Assembly (NCBI RefSeq): GCF_002499975.2
Contig: NZ_CP052766.1
Coordinates: forward strand, 1,860,001-1,924,000
Source of the DNA: Alteromonas pelagimontana
GTDB taxonomy: Bacteria; Pseudomonadota; Gammaproteobacteria; Enterobacterales; Alteromonadaceae
Direction of reading: 5' to 3'
Length of the DNA: 64,000 nucleotides
A program made the position numbers and the translations under genes. Position 1 is the first letter of the stretch, and each line of letters starts with the position of its first letter. The notes below the pieces were generated by a model. It did not search any database, was not told the DNA's origin, and was given only the letters and a program-made list of their open reading frames with translations. Of this stretch, positions 38,543-48,977 are shown piece after piece.

Positions 38543-39714
38543 TCGACATGCCGGCGTTTTAGCTCGCGGCTATAATACCAGGCGGTGAGCCAAAGCCAGG
38601 CTCCGGCCATGGGAATTACCCAGAAGGCTTCTCCTAATGAAGCAAAATTTGCCCATACGCCGGTGCTAAAAGACGCCAATTGAACCCCCAAAGAATTACC
38701 GATAATGGAAATACCTGAAAGCACGGGTCCTTTGTCTGCATCAATACTCATTGCTGCAGACAGAATGAGCGGGAACAATCCGCCCAGCCCCAGCCCGAGT
38801 ATTAAATTTCCTATACCAATAAAATAAAAGCTGTCAGCTAATTTAATAGCGAGTGCGCCAAAAAAGGTCATAGTGGCCAGAATAACTGTGAGTCTGTGCG
38901 TGGTAAACCAACGCAGTAAAAACGCAAAGCACAAGCGGCTGATAACCATCCCTGCGGTGAAAAAAGCCAAAAGATTACGGGCATCTTCACCGGAATAAGA
39001 CATGGTCTGCTGGGCGTAGCTAACAAACCAGTTAGCGTTACCGAATTCTACCGCCCCATAACCAAAGCTAACTAGTGCCAGCATCAGAAAAACAGGCTGA
39101 CGTATTATTCCGCCATACGCAAGAGACCGCTTTGGCTGACCGGATTTTACCGGAGCCAGCCGCTTATTTTTCGCCGCCGCTAAGAACGTGTAAGCTGCCA
39201 GTACCAGCAAAAGCACCGTAAGCACGCGTAACGGCCAACGCCAACTATTCTCAAAAGAGTAGATAAACGTTACGTAAAAAGAAGCCGCGAAGGTTCCCAG
39301 GCTAAACATGAAATCCATGACCCCCATCATGGCAAAACGTTTTTCAGCGTAAAGCTGAGCGATGAGAGTGTGCCCGATAGTAATTATTGAAGAGCTAACC
39401 ACGCCGACGGTAAATACGGCAAACAAGACCCACTGCCATTGCGATAGCACGGAAACAATCAGCAGTAGCACGGCATTTACTGAGATAAGTAACGCCAGAA
39501 GGCTTAGGAAATCAAACTTGCTGACATATTTCCCTCCGACGATAGCGCCTATCATCATGCCCATAGAAAACAGCAGAAACAGAGCGCCGCTCACCATTTT
39601 GGACATTTGCAGATTTGCTGCAATGTCAGGTAACAAAATTCCCCACATCAGAAACAGCATGCCGAGCAAGAAGAAGCCGGAAAAAATGACTACAGTAATA
39701 GGACGACGGCTCAT
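38518..39714 (-). CDS. MFS transporter, FucP/YbjJ-like
   Basis: A 398-residue major facilitator with about 12 membrane helices, from [28 protein letters not shown] to a C-terminal [15 protein letters not shown]. Family-typical loop features are present ([28 protein letters not shown]). Substrate cannot be told from sequence; sugar or drug exporters are possible. The start has a CAGGAGA ribosome site. Its 3' end overlaps envZ by 25 bases, tail to tail, with no terminator between. It appears monocistronic. Confidence 0.88.
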   Translation of the reverse strand: MSRRPITVVIFSGFFLLGMLFLMWGILLPDIAANLQMSKMVSGALFLLFSMGMMIGAIVGGKYVSKFDFLSLLALLISVNAVLLLIVSVLSQWQWVLFAVFTVGVVSSSIITIGHTLIAQLYAEKRFAMMGVMDFMFSLGTFAASFYVTFIYSFENSWRWPLRVLTVLLLVLAAYTFLAAAKNKRLAPVKSGQPKRSLAYGGIIRQPVFLMLALVSFGYGAVEFGNANWFVSYAQQTMSYSGEDARNLLAFFTAGMVISRLCFAFLLRWFTTHRLTVILATMTFFGALAIKLADSFYFIGIGNLILGLGLGGLFPLILSAAMSIDADKGPVLSGISIIGNSLGVQLASFSTGVWANFASLGEAFWVIPMAGAWLWLTAWYYSRELKRRHVDHVDPAAL

Positions 39715-40019
39715 AGATTCTCCTGAAAGGCCGGATAGACAACTAATACCAATGGCTAGAACAGCCGCGATAGAAGGAAAGGTACGCTACAGAGGTTGCG
39801 GTGGTTCCATTTTCTCGTTTCACTACATTCCATTATACTGGCGAGTTAAGGCATCTGACTTTACGATAACCTGTGATCATATACCAACATGATCCAGCGT
39901 GAAAGCGCGGCCGCTATGGTATTCCCGGTTGCTTATCATCGCTGCTGTCTTTATCCTTTGGCAGTCTGGAGTCAATAACTGAACACGATAAAATTTATAT
40001 TGCGTACATAGGAATATTA
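39715..40019. other. Divergent intergenic region (MFS / elaA), nothing recognised
   Basis: About 305 bp between divergent genes, so promoters for both should lie here. No confident regulatory site or small gene was found. An AT-rich stretch near 39985-40010 ahead of elaA is the best promoter zone. Confidence 0.35.
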
Positions 40020-40481
40020 ATGGAAATTAGCTGGCAGTGGGGAAAACTGGAATCGCTTTCGCAGTTGGCTCTGGTAGAGATGTTTAAACTTCGCCAAGAT
40101 GTTTTTATCGTGGAGCAAAACTGCATTTATCCAGATATTGATGGTTTGGATGAAGATGCCCAACATTTGCTGGGTTGGGCGAAAGAAGACGGCAAACCAC
40201 TATTAGCAGCTTATGCGCGCGTGCTCGCGCCGAATGTAAAATTTCCAGAACCCGCCCTGGGTCGCGTGTTAGTTCGCCAAAACTATCGCCAATTAGGCAT
40301 GGGCAGAAAGCTTGTCGCCGAATCCTTAGAACGTGTTTATACGGCTTATCCAGATCTGACTATTCGCATATCGGCGCAAGAATACCTCATCAATTTTTAC
40401 GCCTCATTTGGCTTTCAATCGGTATCAGAAGTGTATCTGGAAGATGGCATCCCCCACATAGAAATGATAAAGACAGCTTAG
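40020..40481 (+). CDS. elaA: ElaA-type GNAT N-acetyltransferase
   Basis: A 153-residue GNAT acetyltransferase of the ElaA group, with unknown acceptor. It begins MEISWQWGKLESL, followed by LFK-like LRQDVFIVEQNCIYPDIDGLDEDA, a strong ElaA signature. The acetyl-CoA segment is GRVLVRQNYRQLGMGRKLV (about residues 81-99). It ends with SAQEYLINFYASFGFQSVSEVYLEDGIPHIEM. An AGGAATATTA ribosome site precedes the start. The VOC gene follows 29 bases later on the same strand, so a two-gene operon is likely. Confidence 0.93.
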   Translation: MEISWQWGKLESLSQLALVEMFKLRQDVFIVEQNCIYPDIDGLDEDAQHLLGWAKEDGKPLLAAYARVLAPNVKFPEPALGRVLVRQNYRQLGMGRKLVAESLERVYTAYPDLTIRISAQEYLINFYASFGFQSVSEVYLEDGIPHIEMIKTA

Positions 40482-40510
40482 AAGCACTTTACTTTGGAAT
40501 AAGACGTATT

Positions 40511-40888
40511 ATGGGCATAGAAGCCATTGATCATTATAATATTCAGGCGCCGTGGAATGCGCTGCTTCAAACCCGCAGCTTTTACATTGACATTGTTGGC
40601 CTGAGAGAAGGTTTCAGGCCGGAATTCCGTCACCGTGGCTTTTGGTTATATGCTCACAAACTGCCTCTACTGCACCTAAGTGAAGGTACAGAAGTGATGC
40701 GCGAACCGCGCAGCAGCATTGATCATGTGGCTTTTAAATGCACCGGATTACAAGAAATTGTGACCCGTCTTAACGATAAGAAAATTCGCTTCAGGCAGCA
40801 AGGGATCGCGCAGTTGCAACAAACTCAGCTCTTTTTCCGTGACCCGCTAGGGAATGGGATTGAACTGAACTTCAATGAAGTATGTTAA
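40511..40888 (+). CDS. VOC (glyoxalase/dioxygenase-fold) family protein
   Basis: A 125-residue protein with one vicinal-oxygen-chelate fold: MGIEAIDHYNI at the start, then RSFYIDIVGLREGFRPEF, GFWLYAHKLPLLHL, SSIDHVAFKC and FFRDPLGNGIELNF. Metal-ligand candidates are the His in IDHYNI and IDHVAF and the Glu in GIELNF. It could be a glyoxalase-like lyase, a dioxygenase or a resistance protein; the sequence does not decide. A much longer frame in the same phase from 40175 is an artefact across elaA. GGAATAAG serves as ribosome site. Confidence 0.88.
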   Translation: MGIEAIDHYNIQAPWNALLQTRSFYIDIVGLREGFRPEFRHRGFWLYAHKLPLLHLSEGTEVMREPRSSIDHVAFKCTGLQEIVTRLNDKKIRFRQQGIAQLQQTQLFFRDPLGNGIELNFNEVC

Positions 40889-40958
40889 TAAATTGTGAGA
40901 TATAATTAGTAAAAGTCAGACGGGATTTTTGTCCGCCTCAGGTATTGAGATTATAATT

Positions 40959-42452
40959 ATGAGAAAAAACCGGAGAGTCACTTCTTGGGGTATAGCTATA
41001 TTCTGCTGTCTTGCCTCACTTTCTACTTTTGCCGCAGAGACATCAGAGCAGCACAAATGGGCGATTGAACGTATCGATAGTTACCTCACACGTAGTGTGG
41101 ACAAAGGCTTTTCCGGTGCATTGCTTATCGCGAGTGACGAAAATATTCTGCTGAAAAAGGGTTACGGGCTTGCTAACCGTCAAGCCCACGAGCCTGTTAA
41201 TCCCTCTACTCTTTTCGATATCGGGTCGGTGACAAAACAGTTCACCGCCGCCGCAATCTTATTACTGGAAGATCGAAACAAACTCAGCGTTAATGACACA
41301 TTAGCCAAATATTTCGACAATCTTCCACCAGAGAAACAAGTAATTACACTTCACCAGCTACTCACTCATTCCTCCGGACTAATTAGCGATACCAGCGCAA
41401 CCGATTTTGAACTAACAGATACTGATGCTTTTTTTAAAGAAGTGTTTGCTGCCCCGTTACAATTTACGCCGGGAAGCGGCTTTGCCTACTCCAACGTCGG
41501 CTACAGTTTGCTCGCTCGAATTATAGAACTAACTTCCAACCTCCCCTATGAACGCTTCATGCATGACAATATTTTTATTCCTGCTGGCATGAAGGATACC
41601 GGTTATCTCCTGCCCGACTGGACAGATAACACTGCGGCTGTCGGTTATCACTATTCGGTACTCAACACTGGAACTACGCTTTCAAAATATCAGAAGGATG
41701 GTGACGTGGCGTGGTCACTAAAGGGCAACGGCGGATTGCTTTCTTCATTAAACGATATGTTTCAGTGGTCATCTTCATTACGCAATCACACTGTGCTTTC
41801 CACAGCCCAAACCAAAAAGCTGATCACGCCCTATGTAAAGGAAAATGAAGATAGCAACACCTACTACGCCTACGGTTTAGCGGTGTTTGACTCACCCACT
41901 AACACACAAATGGTGGGCCACAACGGTTCCAATGGCACGTTTTATTTCGATTTCCGATGGTTAGTTGAAGAAGACATTGTAATTCTTTACGCCAGTAATG
42001 CCATGGTAGACCAAACAGCAGACGTTAGCGTAAATGCTGAATTAATGCTGTTTGACAACGTATTTAATCCACCTGCTTTTTCCCGCGGAGTCAGCGCCAG
42101 AATTTTGCATTTGGCTGCGCACTTCAACGGCACGCCAGAAGCACTGAAAAAAGCAGTAGTCGAGCAATTCGGTTCAGAACTGAATAAGCGCTATTACCTG
42201 AACCGCGCAGGTCTGGCGCTGTTGCAAAACGGGGCTTCCGAAAAAGCTATTGTGTTGCTATTGCTGAATGTAGAGCGCTTCAAAGACGACGGTAATCTAT
42301 GGGACAGCCTGGGCGAAGCCTATTTTATTCATGGTAATAAAGCAAAAGCGAAAGAAAGCTTCGAAAAAGCGTTAGCGCTACAGCCGGAGCAACAGTGTTA
42401 TTGGTGTGAAAACGCCCAGATGCGTTTGAATATGCTTAATGCACAGCCTTAA
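40959..42452 (+). CDS. Exported serine hydrolase (beta-lactamase/PBP4-like) with C-terminal TPR
   Basis: A 497-residue protein with a signal peptide (cut near residue 25, STFAAET) and a class C beta-lactamase-like domain. It has Ser90-V-T-Lys93 (SxxK), Tyr177-S-N (YxN), and His321-N-G (the KTG-equivalent HxG). The C-terminal part (about 390-495) carries tetratricopeptide-like repeats, e.g. NLWDSLGEAYFIHGNKAKAKESFEKALALQP. Such proteins are often esterases or D-amino-acid peptidases rather than true lactamases. The frame opens at a TTG at 40929, but the ATG at 40959 starts the signal. It is monocistronic. Confidence 0.9.
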   Translation: MRKNRRVTSWGIAIFCCLASLSTFAAETSEQHKWAIERIDSYLTRSVDKGFSGALLIASDENILLKKGYGLANRQAHEPVNPSTLFDIGSVTKQFTAAAILLLEDRNKLSVNDTLAKYFDNLPPEKQVITLHQLLTHSSGLISDTSATDFELTDTDAFFKEVFAAPLQFTPGSGFAYSNVGYSLLARIIELTSNLPYERFMHDNIFIPAGMKDTGYLLPDWTDNTAAVGYHYSVLNTGTTLSKYQKDGDVAWSLKGNGGLLSSLNDMFQWSSSLRNHTVLSTAQTKKLITPYVKENEDSNTYYAYGLAVFDSPTNTQMVGHNGSNGTFYFDFRWLVEEDIVILYASNAMVDQTADVSVNAELMLFDNVFNPPAFSRGVSARILHLAAHFNGTPEALKKAVVEQFGSELNKRYYLNRAGLALLQNGASEKAIVLLLLNVERFKDDGNLWDSLGEAYFIHGNKAKAKESFEKALALQPEQQCYWCENAQMRLNMLNAQP

Positions 42453-42542
42453 TATGTGCTCCCTCAGCGCCAGAATTTTTCAACTTTTGACAAGCTATTT
42501 CGTGAAGGTAGTGGGGCTAAATAGAACACAGTTGGCGCAGCT

Positions 42543-42567
42543 AAAAAAGCCCGCTCAATGAGCGGGC
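42543..42567 (-). terminator. Intrinsic terminator after pckA
   Basis: GCCCGCTCA (42549-42557) pairs with TGAGCGGGC (42559-42567); on the minus strand a run of six T residues follows. It lies 46 bases past the pckA stop. The serine hydrolase gene ends just before it on the other strand. Confidence 0.88.
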
Positions 42568-42612
42568 ACAACGTTCACCATCTCGTTGATGAAGAATGAA
42601 CGGAAGGGTAAA

Positions 42613-44175
42613 TCAGTAACCCGGTCCTGCTTTTACAATCGCCTCATCGACTTCATATTTTGCGAAGTTGACTTGAAACTCTTTCACCAGCTTTTTCGCG
42701 TAATTATCATATTCTTCCGGCTTGGCCCAGGTTTGCCGAGGAACCAGCAGGTCGCTATTTACTCCAGGTACGGCAACGGGAACATCAAGATTTAATCCCT
42801 CAAGATGCTGCGTTTCAACGTTATCGAGTTTTCCAGAGACTATGGCATCAATCACTGCACGAGTGGTGGGAATATCGAACCGTCGTCCGGTTCCGAAGGG
42901 CCCGCCTGTCCAACCGGTATTCACTAAATATACTTTGGCACCAAACGCTTTTACTCGTTTGATAAGAAGCTCTGCATACACACCTGCCGGGCGCGGGAAG
43001 AAAGGCGCGCCGAAGCAGGTTGAAAAGGTAGATTCCACATCTGCAGTAGAGCCGATTTCAGTTGAGCCCACTTTTGCGGTATAGCCACTTAAAAAATGGT
43101 ACGCAGCGGCTTGTTCGCAGAGTATAGATACAGGAGGAAGGACACCGCTGACATCACAGGTTAAAAAAACCACCGAACGCGGCTCACCACCGCGGTTTTT
43201 CTCCACCCGCTTTTGAATATGTTCCAAGGGATACGCAGCGCGAGAATTTTGCGTTAACGACGTATCGGAATACACCGGTTGACGCTTTTCATTCAGCACA
43301 ACATTTTCTAAAATCGTCCCAAAGCGGATCGCGTCCCAGATAACCGGCTCATTATGTTGCGATAAATCTATGCATTTCGCATAGCAACCGCCTTCAATGT
43401 TAAATACGCTTCCTTTCGCCCAGCCATGTTCATCATCGCCAATTAAAAAACGTTGTGGATCGGCAGACAGCGTAGTTTTACCCGTACCGGACAAGCCAAA
43501 AAATAAAGTGACATCTCCCTCTTCACCAACGTTAGCCGAACAGTGCATAGGTAACACATCTTTGGCTGGCAGAAGAAAGTTTTGTACAGAGAACATTGCC
43601 TTTTTCATTTCACCGGCATAGCGCATACCCGCCAGCAGCACCTTTTTTTGAGCGAAATTGATAATGACGACACCATCGCTATTGGTGCCGTCTCGCTGGG
43701 GATCACATTGAAAACCTGGCACATTCATTATCTGCCACGGCACGTCATTGTTCGGATTCCAGTCTTCAGGACAAATAAACAGGTTGCGCGCAAAAATGTG
43801 CTGCCACGCCGTTTGGGTTCTCACCTCGACAGGCAATGCATATTCAGGGTCAGAACCTACCTGTAAATGCGACAAAAAGTGTTCCTGCGTATCTAGATAC
43901 TCCGCCACTCGCTGCCACAAGGCATCGAACTTCTGCGCATCGAACGGTTTATTGACTTTTCCCCAATCAATGTCTGCCTCAGTCGTTGGCTCTTTAACAA
44001 TAAATCTGTCATTGGGTGAGCGTCCTGTTCTCGCGCCAGTTTCTACCACCAACGCACCATTCGCAGACAACACGCCTTCACCACGTTGAATGGCTATTTC
44101 GATTAGTTCTACGATTGTTAAGTCAGTCAACGCCGAAGATGTTAACTGAGGAGTAATAGCTGCAGCCACTGCCAT
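42613..44175 (-). CDS. pckA: Phosphoenolpyruvate carboxykinase (ATP)
   Basis: Gluconeogenic enzyme that converts oxaloacetate and ATP to phosphoenolpyruvate. The 520 residues contain [15 protein letters not shown] near 46, [10 protein letters not shown], and the kinase loop GLSGTGKTT at 227-235. LIGDDEHGW (metal site), and [12 protein letters not shown] follow. The length is slightly below E. coli PckA (540) because of a short N-terminus. It is downstream of hslR-hslO on the same strand but separated by a terminator and 320 bases, so it has its own promoter. The hslR-hslO-pckA neighbourhood is conserved in gammaproteobacteria. Confidence 0.97.
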   Translation of the reverse strand: MAVAAAITPQLTSSALTDLTIVELIEIAIQRGEGVLSANGALVVETGARTGRSPNDRFIVKEPTTEADIDWGKVNKPFDAQKFDALWQRVAEYLDTQEHFLSHLQVGSDPEYALPVEVRTQTAWQHIFARNLFICPEDWNPNNDVPWQIMNVPGFQCDPQRDGTNSDGVVIINFAQKKVLLAGMRYAGEMKKAMFSVQNFLLPAKDVLPMHCSANVGEEGDVTLFFGLSGTGKTTLSADPQRFLIGDDEHGWAKGSVFNIEGGCYAKCIDLSQHNEPVIWDAIRFGTILENVVLNEKRQPVYSDTSLTQNSRAAYPLEHIQKRVEKNRGGEPRSVVFLTCDVSGVLPPVSILCEQAAAYHFLSGYTAKVGSTEIGSTADVESTFSTCFGAPFFPRPAGVYAELLIKRVKAFGAKVYLVNTGWTGGPFGTGRRFDIPTTRAVIDAIVSGKLDNVETQHLEGLNLDVPVAVPGVNSDLLVPRQTWAKPEEYDNYAKKLVKEFQVNFAKYEVDEAIVKAGPGY

Positions 44176-44436
44176 GTTCTGAAACCCTTATAATAAACTT
44201 TCACATTAACTTACAAAATTTATCCACCAATGGATTGTATATAGATTACGACACACAGCAACAAAAACTGATTAATCTACAACGACAATGTGATAGGAGT
44301 TACAGAGTTTAAAGATCGAAGTTGGAACAAGATAGCGGATTTTTAGTTGGAGAAAGGATAAGTATACTGATGCAAGCAGGTAAAACAGCGATATTGGGTT
44401 AAGTAATGCTATTTGAAATATTTCATAACCACCTAC
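44176..44436 (-). promoter_or_regulatory. Upstream region of pckA
   Basis: No gene is seen. The stretch should hold the pckA promoter, read leftward. A half-site TGTGA-like motif (TAATGTGAAAG on the minus strand near 44198-44208) recalls CRP binding but lacks the second arm. Confidence 0.4.
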
Positions 44437-44468
44437 AAAAAAGCCGTAACAAAAGTTACAGCTTTTTT
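44437..44468 (-). terminator. Intrinsic terminator after hslO
   Basis: AAAAAAGC (44437-44444) pairs with GCTTTTTT (44461-44468) and GTAAC with GTTAC around an AAAA loop, with one mismatch in the stem. It starts about 28 bases past the hslO stop and could work in both directions. Confidence 0.85.
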
Positions 44469-44496
44469 AGCTTTGCGATATTTTTTGCGGCTACGC

Positions 44497-45396
44497 TTAT
44501 TGATCTGAAGGTGTCTCGCCAAAATGCCCTGCATGAATAGCTTCAACATCTATACTGTCGAAACGGTATTCCGTATGACAATACTGACAATTCATTTTAA
44601 CTGCGCCTTCCTCGGCTATTATTTGCTGCAGCTCAGATTTATCAATGTTTCTTAGTGCTTCGCCACTACGTTCGCGGGAACAGGTGCAGGCAAACTTCAC
44701 CGCATGTGGAGGATAAACCTCAACTTCTTCCTGATGATAAAGCCGATACAAAATGTCCTGAACGGGAAGTGAAAACATTTCGTCTTCGGAAAGCGTATCT
44801 GTCAGCGTGCTGAGGTGGTCAAAACCGGTATCTTGCTGAACATTGGTGGCCGACGCTTGCGTTGGCATAACCTGTAACAGCATTCCCGCTGCCTTGGTTT
44901 GCTCGGGCTGACTCAGATCAGTCATTAACAACACCTTCGTGGTAAGTTGCTCTGACTGCTCAAAATAACCTTCTATACATTCTGCCAGTGTGGGTTTATC
45001 CAGTGCTACGATTCCTTGATAACGCTCGCCCTCTTCCGGAGTAATTGTAATTACCAACACCGCCTTATGCACCAGATCTTCAAACTGTTCAGGGAGCGAG
45101 CTCAGCTCTTCATCCCAGCGCGCAACACCGCGTAAAGTGTAATCATCAGTGGCGTTAATGACCGCATAGCGAATGGGGCCTTCGCTTTGAATTTGTAAAC
45201 CAATTTCGCCTTTAAATTTCAGGATTGCGGTTAATAAACACGTTGCGGCCGCCATTTCACTGAGCAGACGTTGCACCTGGACCGGATATTCATAGTTGTG
45301 CACAATCTGATGCAGGCTTTCATTCAGCCTGACCAGTTCGCCGCGCACATTCGCCTGATTAAATAAGTATCGCTGTAGTTGATCGAAATCACTCAT
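44497..45396 (-). CDS. hslO: Redox-regulated chaperone Hsp33
   Basis: Cytosolic holdase activated by oxidation and unfolding. The 299 residues have the N-terminal dimer domain and the C-terminal zinc switch. The four ligands are Cys237, Cys239 (CTCS) and Cys270, Cys273 (CQYC). EALRNI and the acidic, Gln-rich linker before them fit the family. The frame opens at 45420, but the ATG at 45396 (MSDFDQLQRY) has an ACAGGATAC ribosome site and the family start. It follows hslR on the same strand, 24 bases apart, and the pair is probably one transcript. Confidence 0.96.
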   Translation of the reverse strand: MSDFDQLQRYLFNQANVRGELVRLNESLHQIVHNYEYPVQVQRLLSEMAAATCLLTAILKFKGEIGLQIQSEGPIRYAVINATDDYTLRGVARWDEELSSLPEQFEDLVHKAVLVITITPEEGERYQGIVALDKPTLAECIEGYFEQSEQLTTKVLLMTDLSQPEQTKAAGMLLQVMPTQASATNVQQDTGFDHLSTLTDTLSEDEMFSLPVQDILYRLYHQEEVEVYPPHAVKFACTCSRERSGEALRNIDKSELQQIIAEEGAVKMNCQYCHTEYRFDSIDVEAIHAGHFGETPSDQ

Positions 45397-45420
45397 AGTA
45401 AAGGTATCCTGTTTTAACAC

Positions 45421-45825
45421 CTACTGGTGTTTAAATTTAATAATTTGCCGGCGCTGCTTTTTGTCAGGCTTATGATCGGGTTTAGGACTGTGAAACGAAT
45501 CCATTTTCCGGGCGATCTGATTTTCCTCACGCTTCGCTTCACTTTCGACGGTTTCTTCATATAAGGCCTGCGCTTGCGGCGCGCTTAGCCGCTTATCACT
45601 GATGCCCAGAATTTTGAGCTCTTTCACATCCCAGCCTGCAGGTACTTTCACCATAGCGCCAATTTCTACCGTTTTGCCGGGTTTAGATCGTTGACCGTTA
45701 TAATGAACTTTTCCGGCCTGCACCATGTCTCTAGCAAGCGCTCTTGTCTTGAACAGACGAGCTGCCCAGAGCCATTTATCCAGCCTGACGCTTGCAGGCG
45801 CATTGGGGGGATTATGATTGCTCAT
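45421..45825 (-). CDS. hslR: Heat-shock RNA-binding protein Hsp15
   Basis: S4-domain protein of 134 residues that binds the 50S subunit with a stalled nascent chain and helps recycle it. VRLDKWLWAARLFKTRALARDMVQAGKVHYNGQRSKPGKTVEIG is the classical S4 fold. The C-terminus is rich in Lys, His and Gln (HKPDKKQRRQIIKFKHQ). It is first in hslR-hslO and divergent from the gsp operon, with 123 bases between. No clear sigma-32 site was found in front of it. Confidence 0.95.
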   Translation of the reverse strand: MSNHNPPNAPASVRLDKWLWAARLFKTRALARDMVQAGKVHYNGQRSKPGKTVEIGAMVKVPAGWDVKELKILGISDKRLSAPQAQALYEETVESEAKREENQIARKMDSFHSPKPDHKPDKKQRRQIIKFKHQ

Positions 45826-45948
45826 GTAATATTTTTGTCACTCTTAAGTTTTACTGTTGTGACCCCTACCTTGACTAGGCTATCATGGGTCGGCTAACGC
45901 GCGGTTAACCTAATTTTTACTAATAAAAGCAGTACCATCGTTGACAGC
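45826..45948 (+). promoter_or_regulatory. Divergent promoter region of hslR and the gsp operon
   Basis: A short interval with TTGACT (45873-45878) and an AT-rich run TTTTTACTAATAAAAG further down, a plausible sigma-70 zone for gspC. The -10 element is not clear at normal spacing. Confidence 0.4.
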
Positions 45949-46902
45949 ATGACATTCGATAAATTTAATTCCCAGTCACTGGTTCAGTTCTTTAACCAGT
46001 ATCAGAAACAGCTGCATTTATTGGTTGTCGTACTGTTGTGTCTATACCTTATCGCTTTTGCCGCAAAACTGGTGTGGCGAATTATACCCGAACCAGAAAT
46101 CACTGCGACACCCGCACTGCCTACTCAAAAACAAACCGCCGCGTTATCAGACCGAAATGGGGTCAACCTTCGCCAATTACAACAACTAAACCTGTTCGGC
46201 AGTGTCGACAAAACAGCTCCGGCTGAAGAGACCACGCCAGTTACCGATGCGCCACAAACTAAACTGAATCTTACCCTTACCGGTGTCGTCGCCAGTTCGG
46301 AGATTGATGAAGCCGCGGCTATTATAGAAAATAAAGGGTCGCAGGCTGTGTATGGATTAGGCGAAAAAATTGAAGGCACCAATGCCACGCTTAATCAAGT
46401 ATTGCAGGATCGGGTCATTATTAAAAATGGTGTACGTCACGAAACTCTAATGCTCGACGGTATTGATTTCGAGGAAGCAAACAGACGCCGCAGTAGTGGT
46501 TTTTCGCCAACCCCCAACTCAAGTAACCCCTTACCCACACGTGCTGTGCCAGCGGCTGGTTCTACGCGCCGGCTGGAGAGCGAAGCTGCAGAGGTTACCA
46601 ATACGCTACGTGAGCAACCTGCGAGTTTTACTGATTATATTTCTATTTCACCAAAAACTGAGAACGGTCAGCTTGTGGGATATCAGGTAAAACCGGGAAA
46701 AAACCCGGTGCTTTTTGAATCCGCAGGCTTGAAAGCCGGAGATGTGGTTGTTCAAATTAACGGAATGGATTTGACCGATACGCAACAGTCAATGGAAGCA
46801 ATGAATGAATTGCGCAACGCCCAGACCATTGAACTGACCATGACACGGGATGGTGAGTACATCACCGTTTATCTGGACATGCCAGAGCCCGAAGCAGAGT
46901 AA
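45949..46902 (+). CDS. gspC: Type II secretion protein GspC
   Basis: Inner-membrane clamp that links the assembly platform to the secretin. A cytoplasmic N-terminus is followed by one membrane helix (about 22-43) and a periplasmic homology region (about 75-175, LRQLQQLNLFGSV, LTGVVASS, GTNATLNQVLQDRVIIKNG). A C-terminal PDZ domain (about 235-315, GLKAGDVVVQINGMDL) is also present. The 317 residues include a low-complexity Ser/Pro linker. It is the first gene of the gsp operon and ends 18 bases before gspD. The PDZ form, as in Vibrio EpsC, helps select cargo. Confidence 0.95.
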   Translation: MTFDKFNSQSLVQFFNQYQKQLHLLVVVLLCLYLIAFAAKLVWRIIPEPEITATPALPTQKQTAALSDRNGVNLRQLQQLNLFGSVDKTAPAEETTPVTDAPQTKLNLTLTGVVASSEIDEAAAIIENKGSQAVYGLGEKIEGTNATLNQVLQDRVIIKNGVRHETLMLDGIDFEEANRRRSSGFSPTPNSSNPLPTRAVPAAGSTRRLESEAAEVTNTLREQPASFTDYISISPKTENGQLVGYQVKPGKNPVLFESAGLKAGDVVVQINGMDLTDTQQSMEAMNELRNAQTIELTMTRDGEYITVYLDMPEPEAE

Positions 46903-46920
46903 ATATAGGATGACAGGATT

Positions 46921-48975
46921 ATGAGGCGAGTTAGCCCCACATTGTTTTCTCGGATAGGCACAGCGGTCATTGCGGCTTTATTGTGTGCATCTGTGACGGC
47001 AGCCGAATATATGCCTAATTTTAAAGATACCGATATCAACGAATTCATTAATATCGTCGGCAAAAACCTCAAAAAAACGATTATTGTTGATCCTAACGTG
47101 CGCGGAAAAATTAGCGTGCGCAGTTATGACATGCTCAATGAAGATCAGTATTACCAGTTCTTTTTAAACGTGCTGCAGGTTTATGATTTTGCTGTGGTCG
47201 AAATGCCGAACGGCATTCTAAAAATTGTTCGTTCTAAAGACGCCAAAACGTCTAATATTCCCGTCGTCGAAGGCGCAGCACTAGACGGCGACGAAATGAT
47301 CACCCGCGTGGTACCCGTTTATAACGTTCCCGTACGCGAACTTGCTCCCATTCTACGCCAGTTAAACGATCAGGCGGGCGGTGGCAATGTGGTTAGCCAT
47401 GACCCTTCCAACGTAATGATGCTGACAGGCCGGGCGGCGGTGGTTAATCGCCTGGTAGAAATTATTGAGCGAGTGGATCGCGCGGGCGATGAGGAAGTGG
47501 AAATTGTAAAACTACGCTATGCCTCGGCATCGGAAATGGTGCGGATTATTGACAGTATTAATAAATCTCAGGGCAAAGCCGCCACTGGCGCTAAGTCAGA
47601 TCCGCGAGCGGTGGCCGACGATCGCACGAATTCGGTCATTGTCAGCGGCGATGTTAAAGCGCGGCAACGAATTATTAGTCTTATCCAGCGAATGGATCAG
47701 GAGCTGGAGACAAGCGGTAACACCAGGGTAGTCTTTTTAAATTACGCGAAGGCCGAAGATCTGGTTAAGGTACTACAAGGGGTGTCGGCCAGCATTCAAG
47801 CAGAAAGCCAGGGCAATGGGACGACAACGCGCAGGGCATCCAGCAATCGCGAAATCAGTATTGATGCCCACGAAGATTCCAATGCCGTTGTCATTACTGC
47901 AGAGCCCGACATGATGCGTTCACTGGAATCTGTAATTCGTCAGTTAGATATACGCCGTGCTCAGGTACAGGTGGAAGCTATTATTGCTGAGGTTTATGAA
48001 GGCGACGGGACGTCGTTGGGTGTACAGTGGGTGTCAGAAGAAGGTGGCGGCACACAATTTAATAACGGCGTCATTCCTGTGGGGTCTTTGGCAGTAGCAA
48101 TTAAAGAGGCCGAAGATACCACGCAAACTGAGTCTTATACGACCGAAGATGGAAAACTAGTGCCCATCACGACCACCCAGGAAGGCGACTACTCTTCTTT
48201 AGCAAGCCTGTTAGGCAGCGCCAATGGCCTTATTGCCGGCGTTATTAAAAATGGCTGGGGCGCCGTGGTGCAAGCAGTAAGTAATGACACTAATTCTAAT
48301 ATTCTTTCTACGCCGCATCTGACCACCATGGATAATGAAGAAGCTTTCTTCATTGTGGGTCAGGAAGTGCCGATTATCACCGGAACCACAACTGGCGATA
48401 ATAACTCTAACCCTTTTCAGACGGTAGATCGTCAGGAAGTCGGTATCAAACTTAAGGTCACCCCGCAGATTAATGAAGGGGATGCGGTGCAGTTAACCAT
48501 TGAGCAGGAAGTTTCCAGCGTCAGCGGAGCGACATCCGTGGATATTTCTATCAATAAACGCCAAATTAAAACCACTGTTATTGTCGATGACGGCGGTACC
48601 ATTGTGCTGGGCGGGCTGATTGACGAAGACGTTCAGGAAAGCGTCTCGAAAGTGCCTATTCTGGGAGATATTCCTATCATCGGCAATTTGTTTAAAAGCA
48701 CCACCAGCAGTAAGCGCAAGCGTAACCTGATGGTATTTTTACGGCCAACCATTATTCGCGATGGTGCTACCACCAATTCCATCAGCCATAGCAAATACAA
48801 CTATATTCGCGCCTTGCAGCTTCGCCGTCAGCAAGAAGGCGTAAGCTTAATGCCGCAGACCGATACTCCGGCTCTGCCAGAGTGGAACGATGCGTTAGCG
48901 TTGCCGCCTACTTTCGAAGAATTTATTAAAGAACAAGAAAAAAATAAAGCGCAGAAGATGAAGGAAGAAGAGTAG
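46921..48975 (+). CDS. gspD: Type II secretion secretin GspD
   Basis: Outer-membrane channel of the secretion system. The signal peptide (cut near residue 27, SVTAAEY) is followed by the N0-N3 domains (from [15 protein letters not shown] to the REISID region). The secretin barrel contains [44 protein letters not shown] and [10 protein letters not shown]. The C-terminus is charged and Lys-rich and carries the S-domain-like tail a pilotin would bind. At 684 residues it is a full-length GspD. It is followed two bases later by gspE. Confidence 0.97.
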   Translation: MRRVSPTLFSRIGTAVIAALLCASVTAAEYMPNFKDTDINEFINIVGKNLKKTIIVDPNVRGKISVRSYDMLNEDQYYQFFLNVLQVYDFAVVEMPNGILKIVRSKDAKTSNIPVVEGAALDGDEMITRVVPVYNVPVRELAPILRQLNDQAGGGNVVSHDPSNVMMLTGRAAVVNRLVEIIERVDRAGDEEVEIVKLRYASASEMVRIIDSINKSQGKAATGAKSDPRAVADDRTNSVIVSGDVKARQRIISLIQRMDQELETSGNTRVVFLNYAKAEDLVKVLQGVSASIQAESQGNGTTTRRASSNREISIDAHEDSNAVVITAEPDMMRSLESVIRQLDIRRAQVQVEAIIAEVYEGDGTSLGVQWVSEEGGGTQFNNGVIPVGSLAVAIKEAEDTTQTESYTTEDGKLVPITTTQEGDYSSLASLLGSANGLIAGVIKNGWGAVVQAVSNDTNSNILSTPHLTTMDNEEAFFIVGQEVPIITGTTTGDNNSNPFQTVDRQEVGIKLKVTPQINEGDAVQLTIEQEVSSVSGATSVDISINKRQIKTTVIVDDGGTIVLGGLIDEDVQESVSKVPILGDIPIIGNLFKSTTSSKRKRNLMVFLRPTIIRDGATTNSISHSKYNYIRALQLRRQQEGVSLMPQTDTPALPEWNDALALPPTFEEFIKEQEKNKAQKMKEEE

Positions 48976-48977
48976 TT

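Noticed and set aside
39362..39892. 176-codon plus-strand frame antisense to the MFS gene
   Set aside because: The translation has the composition expected of a shadow of a membrane protein gene; no motif or ribosome site, and the MFS gene explains the region.
40175..40510. N-terminal extension that would fuse elaA region with the VOC protein
   Set aside because: The frame overlaps elaA in another phase with Arg/Ser-rich nonsense composition; the VOC fold starts at the ATG at 40511.
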